Made by a program: the position numbers and the translations under genes. From Kappaphycus alvarezii (lineage: Eukaryota; Rhodophyta; Florideophyceae; Gigartinales; Solieriaceae), in assembly GCA_002205965.3 (NCBI GenBank), contig NADL03000780.1, positions 1 to 64,000 on the forward strand: a stretch of 64,000 nt of DNA, written 5' to 3'. Positions 10,145-21,650 of the stretch are shown here, piece after piece. Numbering within the stretch: the stretch's first letter is position 1; every line of letters starts with the position of its first letter. A model generated the notes under the pieces. That model was given only the letters and a program-made list of their open reading frames with translations, made no database searches and was not told the DNA's origin.

Positions 10145-11895
10145 CTATGGAGTAGCTGGTGTCTATACGAAAGCCATGCAGTAGGCTGTGAAGTGGTGGG
10201 CCTTTCAAGCAAAACTTTAAACCTTTGCATCGTCACGGAGAAAAAAACTCCACATTATAAGCTTTTTTCAAGGTCATCAAAGAGATGAAAGAGTTACATC
10301 CATTCACTTAGTCTTATATCTTACCATTAAAGGCCTGATGGTGTCCTTCGCATACAAGACTATGTGCAACCACAAAGCAGACTCATCTTTAACTATAGAA
10401 TGATTCCTTTGGGAGGAAAAAGGGCCTGGGAATGGATCACATCCATTACAAGGGACTACTGCGAACTGCACGTAATCATACCTTTCTATAATATTGTATG
10501 GTTAAGTATTCGTACGTTGAACGGCCCGTTGCTACCCGAAGAATATTTCCGACTACTAATAAAAGTTCCATTTCCATTTTAAATCTGAAGCTTCACGGGA
10601 GCAGGTCCATAGTCGGTGGAAGTAATATATCATTACTCTATAGTAATGTATGGGAAATTAGATATCGGAGACTCGTCGCAAACCTGTTTGAACATTATCG
10701 CCCTAATTTATGTATTTATCAAGAAAAAACAAGATGTGAAACTGAGAGGTTACAGCTTGCGATCGGATATGAAATATCGAGTGGTCTCATATCTCTTATG
10801 GGAACCCTTTGTTTTGCAGTCAGGAAACGAGAGCTTAGGTGAGGATCAAAAAACTCCCATGACCGTCATGATGATAAGAGCAGAACAATCCAGTGATCGA
10901 GGTGGATCATGAAAGAAAGCAAGGTGACGAAAAATACGAGGAAGGGCACCAAGGAGATCACCTCAAAAAGCGCCTATCCTCCCAGGTGGCAGGGGAAACT
11001 ATGCCTCCTGGATTATTGGATGGCTACCGATCAGTCGTAGGATTCGCGAAATAGCGAGGGACCTTCGAGAAGTCGAGGTAATTTCTTACTTTGCGATTGT
11101 TATATTCATGTGCTTCCAAATCATTCACAAGACGCACCTTAGTTTTGAGTACTCATTCTTTAGGTAGCGATTTTTTTCTCCTCCAGATACCCATTTCTGT
11201 ACCTCTTACCAGAGAAGTTCGCATACTACATCTACTATCCCACATTTGGAAGGCTTGGAGAAATGAAACAAGAGAAGCCCATTAGAGAACACTATGAAAC
11301 TATCCTTTGGGATCTGTGAAACTCTTGACGAAGGAACAGAGTCGGTCATCGCACGGTACACACTTTCCCGCCATACTGGAAATCAGTCACTGCTGTATCC
11401 TTTCAGTCAACCATATGTTCTCCCCGATGAATGGATAGAACTACCAGAAGAACAGCAGGACCAATGAAGACGGGCCGGGACGATCGTCTTGAGTGGGACA
11501 GCTTGTTGGTCCGATAACGTTCCTTGCTGTAGGAGAGTGTTCCTCTTCACAAACGTCCTTCCTCTCCTTCCCCATGAGTTTTCAAGAGCGAATCCTCCCA
11601 AAAATTACCTTTTACTCACAAAATCCTGAAAAAAAATTCCCTATGAATCCAAATTCACTGTTCAACTATCTATATATTTTTTCTTTGATCATTTGGCTCC
11701 TTTCTATTCAAAGTAGGAATTTTTCGACTCGTGATCCGCTTCGTCCGCCGAATTCAGTCCCGGTATTTTATCAAGCAGATTTTTAGTTATTGTCCTCATC
11801 GCATGCAAGTTCAAAGCTGCTGCATTGCCTCACATTTTTTATTTCGTCCAAGGCCGTGAAAAGTTTCGATTACATTGGCCTATTTAAAGTCTGAA
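10145..11895. other. Unassigned stretch with short open frames
   Basis: Two overlapping open frames (10498-10842, 114 codons; 10616-10912, 98 codons) and shorter ones at 11091-11285 and 11493-11786 occur here. None has a family signature, and overlapping frames of similar length suggest chance or decayed coding. The sequence may be the 3' end of gypsy element 2 (LTR or extra domain), but no repeat partner was found in the window. Confidence 0.35.
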
Positions 11896-11899
11896 ATGG

Positions 11900-13036
11900 T
11901 GTTTGTTGAGGCAACCCCCCGCCATCAACAACTCTATCGGCTCGACCATTTTCTTGCCCTCGACATCAACAATTTCCGCCCGTCCATCACCATCAACAAG
12001 TCATTCTGATACCGCCGTCCCGTCAATGCTCTTGCCCTGATGGCAAATGGTCCAACCGACTACGATGACCATTGTAGGAGAATGGACCAGCAACGCGATT
12101 GGGAGTGGATCCAAGGCAACTGCTTTGAGCAGGCAGAAGAGACAGGGAGGAGGTAGATGAGGAGAAGGAGATGGAGGAAGTGGATGTAGAGGAGGAGTAG
12201 GAAGGGGAAGATGAAAATAGGGACTGGGTGGATCCGTGGTAGCCACTAGTGTTCAACGGTGGGGGAGCTGTCATGGAGAACAAAGGGGAAATTTAGGGAA
12301 TCATCATTCTCTCTTTCTCTTCTGACTAAGACGAAAAGAAGGGAGAAAAGAGGACGAGGAGGATGAAGGGGTCAGAGATCTGGACAACGATGAAATATGG
12401 TTTGGAGAAGAGAGTAAATTATGAAACGGGTGGTCCCGAGTCTGGAACCGGATGGGTGCATCTCCAGTGGTCCAGATATTTCCTAGAAGGCAATAAAAAA
12501 TTCTGAACAGTTCGCGGATACTTGTGGGGACCGCTTGGGTGGAATGGATATTTCGAGGGATCTCTTTGGCTCTGATCTAGACGTTCAAGATATTAAAGAA
12601 GAAATATAGATACTTATCCTGATAGTGTCTGTTGTTAGTCTTTTTCTTTCGCACGAATCCGTTTGATTCATTTTATGGTTCTTTATATGTTTGTTTAAGA
12701 CTTATGAATTAGCCAAAAAAGTCTATATAAGCTGTGTAAATTGCTTCCTCTTGTGAAGGTCAAACAAGTTGGCAGACAACTCCAAATCAAGTCCCGAGTG
12801 GCAGGAAGTTTGGAGTCAACTTGAGACTCAAGAAATATTTTTCCAACGCTGGTCGCAGAGCATCAGTGGTAGACCTTGTCCCATCTATACTTGCTGGTAG
12901 CCCTCTTTACTGTCTTTATTATCTACTACTTTATATTCGTTCAACTTTACGACGGTAGCACTTTTTCGCATGCCTAAACTCCTCCTCGGGGCAATTGGTT
13001 CTGATTATCTCTTTTACCGACGATTTTTCCTTATCA
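11900..13036 (+). mobile_element. Family A, long copy 1
   Basis: The left part (TTGAGGCAACCCC near 11910, then a block near 12010-12130) matches the long copy at 36582-38006 on the other strand. It continues through an acidic/glycine-rich coding-like block and a conserved EPDG..SGPDIS-like peptide (12430-12490). A TATA box TATATAA at 12724-12730, the AAGTTGGCAGACAACT stem-loop near 12767, the 'agcatcagtggtagaccttg' block and a terminal TTATCA at 13031-13036 follow. The 5' end (TGATGTGCGC expected) could not be found, so the copy is 5'-truncated or rearranged. Reading frames in the coding-like block are broken. Confidence 0.75.
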
Positions 13037-13216
13037 GACATATGAGCAAATCTACCAGGTGACAAGGCTTTAGATCTGAGCCTCCGGGAGAGGATCCTGG
13101 TTTAAATGCCCTGATAGCACCAAGGACTTCGTCTTAAGTGAAGAAACGGAAACTTTAGTTGGTAGAAAATGTTTCACTGACTATATTTGTTTCAACTGGG
13201 GCCTGCTGGGGAATTT

Positions 13217-13588
13217 TTATCGATAAGGGCATCGATAAAAATCACGCCAGTTTTGTCGCCCTTTTGATATTGACATGTTGCAGGTCCGAAGTGAAACAAG
13301 CTGATGCCGTGAGGTTTTTGGGCTGGTCGAGTGCTTGCGCCCATAGTGTTTTGACGTGCCCTGCGTTCCATAAATCGATTCTTTCCCTCCTCTTGTCCGT
13401 AATAGAGTACCATCGGTATTCACTGGAGCTGTAATCCGACGAGTGAATGCTCCTAAGCATAACTGCTGGGAACAGAAATATTTTTGCGACTGAATTGCTC
13501 GTGAGTTCTCAGCAAGAAAAGCGTTCACTGCATCGTCCATCGACTTTTCATACGTCTCTGCTAGACAACCACGGAACATTGTCGGCAT
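13217..13588 (-). pseudogene. RLE non-LTR element fragment (N-terminal ORF region)
   Basis: The minus-strand 123-codon frame begins MPTMFRGCLAETYEKSMDDA, matching IPTKFRGLLAELYAKTMEEA in the better-preserved element at 17353-18588. After a frameshift it continues with W.AGHVKTLWAQAL...INIKRATKLA, matching the W.SGQYMTLWEQAV...VNISRATKLA region. It is thus a diverged copy of the segment between the zinc fingers and the RT. Fragment orientation is opposite to the C-terminal fragment at 14045, so they are separate insertions or an inversion. Confidence 0.8.
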
Positions 13589-14044
13589 TTCCGAAATGAC
13601 TGGGGTGCGGGATAGGAAGATCTCTTTTAGAGAGGGCAGAGACTATTGACAAAGATTATTCACAAAGATCGGAGTTCTGGGATGCAATGTCGGTCCTCTG
13701 GTTTGCAGCTGCGAGAGCTGCTTCATATGAAACCGGTACCGGTGTATTGTAGTCGACCTCCACCTAAAGTATGTTCTCAAGGACAGCATGATCCATGCTA
13801 GCGATTAAAAACTGGTTTCCGCCAACTTTCCACGATTAATTACTGTTTTCCCTCTATGATCGCGCTGCGAGGGAGTATACCTTCTAACCAGACAGTCAGC
13901 CAACCGTCTTCGTTAATAAAGTCCGAAATGACCATCCGGTACCAACTGAAAAGTAGTTTAGAGTTGTGCGGTGACCATTTGTCCAGCTTTACGGCTTCTT
14001 TACCGTAAAATCATCCAACCTCATCTTCGTCACATTAAAATAAC

Positions 14045-14510
14045 CCAAAATCTCACCTTTTGTCACTTGTTCTTGCAGATATCCAGCATTATAGGACGTC
14101 ATGCCCTTGGACGCTTGCCTTTGTCGTGGCATAGTGTCTTGAAATGCTGGATATGTATGTTTCCACGTTTTGCACTTTCGTTACTCTGGTGAGCGGTTCT
14201 CGCCACAACAGCCAAGTGAGCTTCCTGGAAATGTCTTTGCAAAGGCCGTCCGCCGTTCATCGGTTGACCTTAGATTACACTACCAACATAGGAAAAGACC
14301 AAACATCAGAGCGATGGGACCTATAATTGACACTAAGTACTTTGAATTAGCCTTCGTCAACCTTCTCGTCCCATCCTATGGCACATCTAAGAGGTCCAGT
14401 TAACTAAATACCCTCAGCACAGCCCACGCCGAGAAAAGGCTGAAATACGAATTGTTTCGTGCAGCAATCCCAGGTAAAAGCAGGGTAGTTGCCGAACTTT
14501 TCTCGTGGTG
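14045..14510 (+). pseudogene. RLE non-LTR element fragment (endonuclease end)
   Basis: Frame-shifted matches to the C-terminus of the 17-21 kb element: KRPNIRAMGPI..TKYFELA then FVNLLVPS corresponds to RPDIRAMGRTG..DFFDVTFVNPLAPS, the restriction-like endonuclease core. It is followed by LNTLSTAHAEKRLKYELF, which corresponds to LNPLTSHNAARTAKHRRYESF. The first catalytic Asp of the PD motif is Asn in this copy. The copy ends abruptly at about 14510, where a different dispersed repeat begins. Confidence 0.8.
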
Positions 14511-14585
14511 GTAAATCTTTATGGGTTGTACAATGTCGCACCGAGGCGTGCGGAGGGTATTCATAAATTAACTACGGATGCAGGC
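14508..14585 (+). repeat. Dispersed 75-bp repeat, copy 1
   Basis: The block starting near GGTAAATCTTTATGGG and ending AATTAACTACGGATGC recurs at about 34716-34800, 50336-50412 and 51853-51925. In two of the others it abuts LINE reverse-transcriptase fragments, so it may be a piece of that LINE and not an independent element. Confidence 0.7.
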
Positions 14586-14763
14586 GGCGACCTTTTCTCA
14601 GCGCTTTGAGGATGGAATCTGGCAGCTTTCGCCGTCTTCAAAGAGCTCGTGAGAAGTGTTGCTAGTCGCCCTATGGAACGAGTTTCGAATATGCAAGGCA
14701 TTCTTTTTCAGTAGATCGGAAATATCTTTCAACGTAAACAACGCAAACCTTTTCAGTTTTACA

Positions 14764-14970
14764 GGGGGAAACGCTTGGCTGTTTTCCTCTTGGAGGATAT
14801 ATTCGACATTTTACTTTGACACTCCACATTGGCATTAACCTCTAAAGGGGAAACCTTGGGTGATTTTCCTCTGGGAATATATAATCGACCTTGAAAGAGG
14901 AAAGTCTTGAGCGTTTCACTCTTGATAGATATATCCGATGTATCCCATGGTTTTCCAGACAACCACAATC
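14764..14970 (+). repeat. Three head-to-tail copies of a 'GGGTGTTTTACTCTTGGA' motif
   Basis: Three degenerate units of 45-55 bp begin near 14764, 14847 and 14899. Each runs GGGGAAA, then TTGGGTG-like, then TTTTACTCTTGGA-like, then GATATATTCGA-like sequence. The third ends ATGTATCCCATGG. The same motif occurs singly or inverted near 15321, 15836, 16590, 21760, 36061, 39046, 39172, 40160 and 48705, so it is a terminal or core piece of a dispersed element. Confidence 0.7.
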
Positions 14971-16690
14971 GAATCAGAAAGAGTATACCGACACAGGGGG
15001 GGAATTGGGTTGGTTTACTGTGAGTAATGGAAAGGTTGGGAATCCTCTGTACTTGTAATGAAACCATTGGCAGGAGTAATGGGGAATAAACTACGCTCCC
15101 TAAAAAGCTGCCTTCAGGCCAGCCATCAAGCAGGCCGCATTGGACATGACGGCTGCTGCGGCGTGCCTTTGCATCGAAACCCACCTCGAAAGTGGCATGT
15201 CTGCTTGCTGAACTCCCTTCTACTTGGTATGCAGTGCTATACGCACCTGTTGCAACATTTCACGTGCATGTATAGTAAACTATGGCATAAGTTGACGCGG
15301 TTTCAGGCAGCAATTCTCTAATGGGGAAGCTTTGGGTATTTTTACTCTTGGAAGATAAATTTGATCTCTCTCTTATGGTAAATGAACCCACCGTATTCCA
15401 CATTTTCCCTATTGGAGTTGCATGCTTGAGTTTGAATGCCTCCGTTCACGAAGCGCCAGAATATAGGCCCACCAGAACGGAATAACAGCTCCCCTCCGAC
15501 CAGTCCGCAATGTGGTTTCACCAACCACTCCGACCCGTGGTCGTGATTCTTTGCAGTGGAAGTCATGTGAGAGTTATGGTGAACAGTGCATACAGTACAA
15601 CATTGTACTTTTAATGCAGCTCCTCTTCCTTCTTGCTCTTCTTCCTGTCTTGAGGGGGAACACAGTGGGCTCATTTAATGTAGCAGGTATGCAGGCTGAA
15701 ACAAAGTAAACTTGTATGGCAGGGTGCAAACTTACCCTGGCATTCAAAATTGTTGAGATATTTGTACCTTGATAACTCTGAGGGATGTGAATCTCTCCTT
15801 TCTTGTTAGGGAAAAAGTCGAATTGGTTTACTGCGAGGGGTAAATCTTGGGTATTTTCACTCTGGAAGATAAATTCGATTTACTACAAGTGGCGCGATGG
15901 TTGGATCGCGATTATTATTCATTCCAAGCAATGCTACTTGGTTTACTGTACGACTACTGTAAATAGGGGTTTTCAGCGAACTTGCAAGTATTTAGGAGCC
16001 CAGCCAACAAGCTCGTGAATCGCGCAATTGAGGTGGCCCTCAACGCACCTGTTTGGTAAATCCTTTTTCATTCTTAATTCGCAAATTCGCTGTTGCCAAT
16101 CGCTTCAATAATGACTTGAAAATCTCCTTTTTGACGTCGCGGTCCATGCAACGCACTATACATACAGCGGACAAAACGAGAGTCTTTCATATTATTTTAA
16201 AATCCGAATCCTCGATTGAACGCAAGCTCACATCACTCCCAACCTTCACACTATTCACAGTAAAGCAATTCAATTAAGTATACCAACCCATTCAAGTAAA
16301 CCCAATTTAATCCCACTTACCCCTTGTTAAATAGGAAACAGTTGAGGTCCATTTACTGTGACAGATATGCTGGATGAACCTAGTCAACTTGAGAGGCAGT
16401 GTGACTGTTCATTAAACAATACGGCAGGCGCAGGTAGCACCAAAATATGCTTCTCTCCTCAGCATGTTGTGATATCAAACTTGTGAGAGGCGGTAAGTAG
16501 AGTTGGTTTACTCTGACATGGTGCAGGGGTTTCGAGTTCAATGAGTTTTTGAAAGGGGCAACAGGGAGACTTTTGGGTGCTTCACTGCTTATCGGATATA
16601 TCTTCCAAGAGTAAAACACCCAAACGTTCTACTGCTTGGCGGCAGTGACGGTTGTGTCGCGAGAGGAAAGAGGCACATCTAGGTTACAAC
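14971..16690. other. Non-coding region with scattered motif copies
   Basis: No gene was recognised. Single copies of the TTTTACTCTTGGA motif lie at about 15321-15365 and 15836-15882. An inverted pair at 16570-16632 reads TTTGGGTGCTTCACTG then TCCAAGAGTAAAACACCCAA, forming a fold-back. Short open frames such as 15342-15674 (minus) overlap these repeats and are not supported as genes. Confidence 0.5.
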
Positions 16691-17352
16691 AGCTACCTTA
16701 GGTGTGGCATACTGCGGGTTTCCGGGGTGCAATACTCGCCTTGACTTTTTTTCGGGACTGTGGGTAGCAGAATACAGGTTGTCATTAGGTGAAAGCAGTG
16801 GTCCTTTGTACATATGGCTGAAACGGAATAGTCGGTCAGTCGGTGTAAACCTTCCCCTCACCTTCACCCATCACCTCTCCCTTCGTGGTGCGGGCCGGTA
16901 CTGCCGCGTGCGGCACAAAGCCGTGCGTATTCAGCGCGCTGCAGGCGCTCGCACTCCACCCTAACGTCTCGCGGCGACGTTCTTCTTCACCGCTTTTCTC
17001 TTTCTCTTCATTTTGTTCCTTTCTTTCATTTTGTGCATGCTCACCGCTCAACACCCGCTTTTCGCCAACGCCTCACCTTTCAGCTTTCGCATCGCCACCT
17101 CTTCTTGGCTACTCAAGGGCGATTACGCTGTAGGCGTCCAACACTTCTCATCCCCGCCGCCGCTCCTCACTTCCCAAGAGCCGAACTCCACCGGCAAGTT
17201 CGAATATTGAAACGGTCAATTTTTTGATCAACCACACATGGCCACCTAGAACCCAGGTTTGGTGACAATTACACTGTTGAAAAAGGAGGTCTGAGGTGCA
17301 TACCGGCGTACAGGATCGGAGTCCCGAGGTTTGGCATACAGCACTGTAATAA
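16691..17352 (+). other. GC-richer leader of the RLE element (probable 5' UTR)
   Basis: Base composition becomes clearly GC-richer from about 16690 and stays so to the interruption at 19281. Overlapping open frames occur on both strands, as expected in GC-rich non-coding DNA. Its position before the long open frame suggests the 5' untranslated leader of the non-LTR element. The exact 5' end is not visible. Confidence 0.4.
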
Positions 17353-18588
17353 GTCCAATCGTTAGTAGGGTGCACTGGTTTAAGACCTCAGGGAGGCGGA
17401 AATTTGTTACTAAGCCTCCACGTGGCCACTTTCGGACATACTGTAATCTTCAATGCAGATGGAGCACTTGCGCCACCAGAACCCAAGCCCATCGAAGGGG
17501 ATGACGGAAAATGGCTGTCAGAAAGCCCGATGTCAGGCACCAACTCGACAAGGCTACCACCAAGGCCCGGGTATTGCCCGCTGTGCCCATCGCTTAGGCC
17601 GGGAATACGAACAGTCGCCAGTCTACTGGCCCACCTTCGTACTACACACAGCGTCGGGTCCAAGATGGGACAACCAAAGGCGCATCAGCACGGCAAGTTG
17701 ATGAGCTATCTCGCACAGGTGGGCTACTGGTACTGTGGTTGTCACAGTCAGTACATAGGCTCTAAGGTTTCCGCCCCGACGGCAAACGGCCTCTTCGAGT
17801 TCTCCTACTCAAAGTGCCCAAGATGCACAGTCCATACGGCGCCGAGGCGGTACCTACCACTACACAAGTCACAACTGCGCAGCCCATTACCGCCGACGAC
17901 AGCCTCCCCAGTCCCCGTCCCAGACGACCCAGCCCCACCGGCAAGTACTGGGTGTACCACACCTTGTATTCCCCCAACAAAGGCCCCTGTCCCCGCGGCT
18001 CTTTCATCACCAGCACCCGCGATAGGCGCTCAACCATTGCCACCAGAGGCAGACGCTCAACCATCGACACCGGAGATACAACCACTGCCACCCATCCAAG
18101 ACATATTCACAACGCACACTCCCGTCATGGCACATATCCCAACAAAATTCCGGGGACTACTCGCCGAGTTGTATGCCAAGACAATGGAGGAGGCAGTTGC
18201 CGCCTGCACATATGGACAACCCCAGCGAGTGCAGACATTTGCCAAAGTATTCCTGTTTCCGGCAGTGATGTTTTCGGACATGTCCCTCCCCGGCTCCTGT
18301 TCCCTCGAACGCCGCCCGCAATCGATCGCAGAAGCAATGAAAGAGTGGGTAGAACTATGGACCTCCGGCCAATACATGACTTTGTGGGAACAGGCCGTCA
18401 GTACGTCTCCCCTACGCGCTGCGGCTACGCCGCTTATCTCCGACCAGCAACGGGTAAATATCAGCAGAGCTACTAAACTGGCCAAGGAGGGGGCATACGG
18501 AAAGGCAGCACAGGCGCTCGGCTCGTTGGGCGTCTTACCACCCACCCCCGAGGTCGTCAAGGCACTCCTCGCGAAGCACCCGCAATAA
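17353..18588 (+). pseudogene. RLE element N-terminal coding segment (zinc fingers)
   Basis: The frame is open from just after a TAA at 17350 to a TAA at 18586. The first in-frame ATG is at 17530, so either initiation is downstream or the true start is lost. A C2H2 finger reads CPLCPSLRPG followed by LLAHLRTTH (C-x2-C, H-x4-H). A second cysteine-rich patch reads YWYCGCHSQYI then SKCPRCTVH. A long proline/alanine-rich linker follows, then a conserved helical region (IPTKFRGLLAELYAKTMEEA to ISRATKLAKEGAYGKAAQAL). Such N-terminal fingers bind target DNA in R2-like elements. The stop at 18586 cuts it from the RT, and whether that stop is ancestral or a mutation is not clear. Confidence 0.8.
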
Positions 18589-19280
18589 GCTCCCAACGAC
18601 GAGGCAGCGCACCACACCCCACTAGACAATATATCGCCCTTCAGCGACTTCACGGAGGAGGTGCTCGATGCTGTTCGTGGGTTTAAACAGGTTCCTCTGC
18701 GGGGGGTTCTGGTCTCAAACCTTGCCACCTCGTCGAACTTCTGCGAGCCCCGTCTTCATCTGGCCCGTCCGGATGTTTGGCAGCCTTGCCTAAAATGGTG
18801 ATCACCCTAGCAGCCGGCAAGGCCCCAGCCGCTCTTGCACCTTGGATAGCTGGAGCGCCCCTAACCCCTTTGGCCAAGAAAGACCTGACACCCAGGCCAA
18901 TAGCCGTAGGAGAAACGCTGCGCAGATTGACTGGTAGTTGCCTGATGACAAGAGCCTCCGCGAGAGCAGCTAAATACCTACAACCACTGCAGGTTGGCAT
19001 CGCTACCCGATCCGGCACTGATACCGTCGTCCATGGAGTCCGAAGGGTCGTGCAGAAGTTCGGGCACACCTATGAATACGCATTGCTGACTGTTGACCTC
19101 AAAAATGCATTCAATTTGTGCAGTCGGACAGCTTTCCTGGCAGCAGTCAAACACCAGTTCCCCGACCTGTTCCCGTGGGTGGCATACTGCTATGCACATG
19201 AGCCCGCTTTCTTGTGGTTTGGCAGCCACATAATCCGGAGCGTGCAAGGAACGCAACAAGGGGACAATCTCGGTGGGCTC
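18589..19280 (+). pseudogene. RLE element reverse transcriptase, first part
   Basis: After the TAA the same frame continues with SPFSDFTEEVLDAVRGF. The canonical next motif, GSSAGGSGLKPCHLVELL, is read one frame over, so a one-base frameshift lies near 18690. From 18777 the RT is clean: LTPLAKKDLTPRPIAVGETL, RRLTGSCL, LLTVDLKNAFN (motif A, catalytic Asp present) and VQGTQQGDNLGGL (motif B). The frame is then cut at 19280 by the family A insertion, whose first base pair creates a TGA stop. The PIAVGE.LRRL signature is typical of a widespread RLE RT group. Confidence 0.9.
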
Positions 19281-20007
19281 TGATGTGCGCAAATTCGCAC
19301 ACGAAAAAAATCTGGATGAGGACCATGATTGTATACAGTATCGGAATTGGGAAGATATTTTACACTTTTACACTTTTTGAAATTGCAAGATATTTTTAAT
19401 TTAGGTGAGTGTTGCAAATTCATCGGTTGATTTTTTCATTTTAGGACACGCTGTCACAGTAGATGTCAGTACAGTTCCAGGTTGTGGGTGATATTACGAG
19501 TAAATCTGAAAGGTCTATATAATGGCCACATCAATTCCCACCCCTGGCCGATGGGTGGTTGGCATGGGTATGGCACCTAGATATTTACCTTGAGGAAATA
19601 TCTCCTAATAGTCTCTCTGGTTCACACGATTACCGTGAATACATTTTATGGTTATTAGTATGTTTGTTTGAGACTTTTGGGGTAGCCAAAAGTCTATATA
19701 AGCCGAGTAAACTTCTTTCTTTAGTGGAGGTGAAGCAAGTTGGCAGACAACTTCAAGCCAAGTCCCGAGTAGTAGGAAGCTGAGAGTCAACTTCACACCA
19801 AGAAAACCTTTTCTTACGCTGGTCACAGAGCGTCAGTGGTAGACCCTGCCCCTTTTATATTTTCTTGTAGCTTTCTCAACTCTCTTCTATATAAACTCCC
19901 TTTTGTTCGTTCAAAAATACCGCCGTAGCACTTTTGTCGCTCGCAACACCTCCTTCTCAGGGTAATTGGTTCTGAAGATCTCTTTCCCCGCCGATTTACT
20001 CCTATCA
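19281..20007 (+). mobile_element. Family A solo LTR (727 bp) inserted in the RLE reverse transcriptase
   Basis: The insert starts TGATGTGCGC and ends CCTATCA, so it has TG...CA ends with a TGAT/ATCA inverted tip. It is flanked by the 5-bp duplication GGCTC at 19276-19280 and 20008-20012. Removing the insert and one GGCTC restores an uninterrupted in-frame RT (LGGL joins LFDLALHP), which proves the boundaries. Inside are a TATA box (TATATAA, 19695-19701), a stem-loop AAGTTGGCAGACAACTT near 19738 and a second imperfect one near 19779. These features identify an LTR left by recombination between the two ends of a longer element, or a short non-autonomous form. Confidence 0.93.
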
Positions 20008-21650
20008 GGCTCCTTTTCGATCTTGCACTGCACCCCGTTATCCTCAAAATCCAACGGTTATTGAAATCAGGGGATGACGAAGAGCAGCAACTCGGCAACC
20101 TGCTGTTTCAACTCTGGTACCATGATGATGGGTACATCATCGCAAAACACGACCACCTCCGCAAGGCACTGGACATCCTGTCATCGCCAGAGGCCACAGC
20201 TCTGGGTCTGCACCTAGCAGTGCCGAAATGCAGAATCTGGTGGCAAACTCCACCACTGGAGTCAGTGCAACGTCTCTATCCAAGACAACTCACACAGGAG
20301 TACAGCGAGGGCACATTTGCCCTGAACGCTCCGGTTGGCACCAACGAGTTTACCCAGCAGCACTTCACAGGCTATGTGAAGTCCCTGAAGCCGTTCCTCG
20401 ACACTATCATCGCCTTGGGGAACACGCATATCGCATTTCAGCTCCTGCGCAACTGTTTCGGGGTCTGTAAGCTCGGACACCTGTTACGGGTGGTGCCACC
20501 AGCTTGCACTGCGAAAGGTGCTGCAATATTCGATGCAATGATGGAGAACTGTGTGCGCACACTGGCTGGGGGCGTCCTCGACCCCGACATATTTCGAGAA
20601 CTGCAGTTGCCCATGAAAGCGATCACCGCCAAGAAGCCATCACTGGGAATTGGACTCACTTCGGCGAAGTCAATTGCAGCTGCAGCCTTCCTCGCCTCCA
20701 GCGCAGTGTCCAACAGGCTGTGTGCAGCCCTCCTCCCAGCGGCAATTACGAATCTCTCAACGTACCGAGACATCGTCGAGGCGCACCAGATTTGGTCCCT
20801 CTCTTGCTCCCAGTCCAGGATTCTCCCCTTTAGTGCCCTCTGCTCAAACAAAACACCATCACAGAAGACACTATCGGACGCCATCCACGAGCGGGTGCAA
20901 GAGGAGATCGAGGTGGGCGACAATAGACGGCAGGCCTTCCGTGCCTCCATTGGGCTCCCCGGCGCGAAAGATTGGGTGTACTGCACCCCACCTCCTGGCC
21001 TTAAGACTAGCATTGAACCAAGAGAATTCTCAATATGGTTACAATATTATTGCCAAGTCCCGCTCTTTCCTCCAGAAACACCATGCGCCAAGCGGAACTG
21101 CCCCGAAACTCTCGACTGTTTCGGCGACCATCTGTTGCACTGCTTACACGGGGGCGAAAAAACGCGAAGACACGACTGTCAGGTTCGTTTATTGGCAAGC
21201 GAGCTCATGAAAGCCGCGCGACATCCAGTCATCGAGCCGCGAGAAGGGGTCCACCGCACAAGACCCGATATCCGCGCAATGGGACGAACTGGCAGAACAG
21301 ACTTCTTCGATGTCACCTTCGTCAACCCCCTAGCGCCCTCGAACAGGAGAGAAAGTACATTAAACCCACTCACCTCGCATAACGCGGCAAGAACGGCGAA
21401 ACACAGAAGATACGAGTCCTTTATCGCGTCTTCCGCCGGAAGTAGGCTAGTGCCCGTCCCTATCTCTACCCTCGGGGGATGGCACCCGGACGCCCACGCG
21501 TTGCTAACCGACGTCGCACGCAACGTCGCTACGAGGGCAAGGGAGACCTACGCAAAGGTCAAAGAAATCTTATCACAACGTCATGCCGCAGCAGCAGTAA
21601 TGTCCAAACCAGCGTGCCTGTTGGCCGGCCTCCCGTCAGTTTTCTAGCGT
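20008..21650 (+). pseudogene. RLE element reverse transcriptase (second part) and endonuclease
   Basis: The frame is open from the downstream target duplication to the TAG at about 21645. LFDLALHP closes motif B. The catalytic box WYHDDGYII is intact near 20113-20140. A long thumb/linker region follows. The C-terminal zinc knuckle reads CAKRNC...DCFGDHLLHC. The endonuclease core reads RPDIRAMGRTG then DFFDVTFVNPLAPS, with the PD...D residues present. It ends with the family tail ...ARETYAKVKEILSQRHAAAAV. All catalytic residues seen are intact, so the element looks recently active before the insertion. Confidence 0.9.

Noticed and set aside
12001..12283. Proline/serine-rich minus-strand frames
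   Set aside because: They are the complement of the acidic/glycine-rich block of family A on the plus strand; low-complexity shadow.
18057..18728. 223-codon minus-strand frame and 220-codon +2 frame
   Set aside because: Both overlap the zinc-finger segment of the RLE element in other frames. The proline- and arginine-rich content reflects GC-rich sequence in the wrong frame.
20438..21013. 191-codon minus-strand frame
   Set aside because: It is antisense to the RLE RT/thumb region, whose forward frame has conserved motifs.
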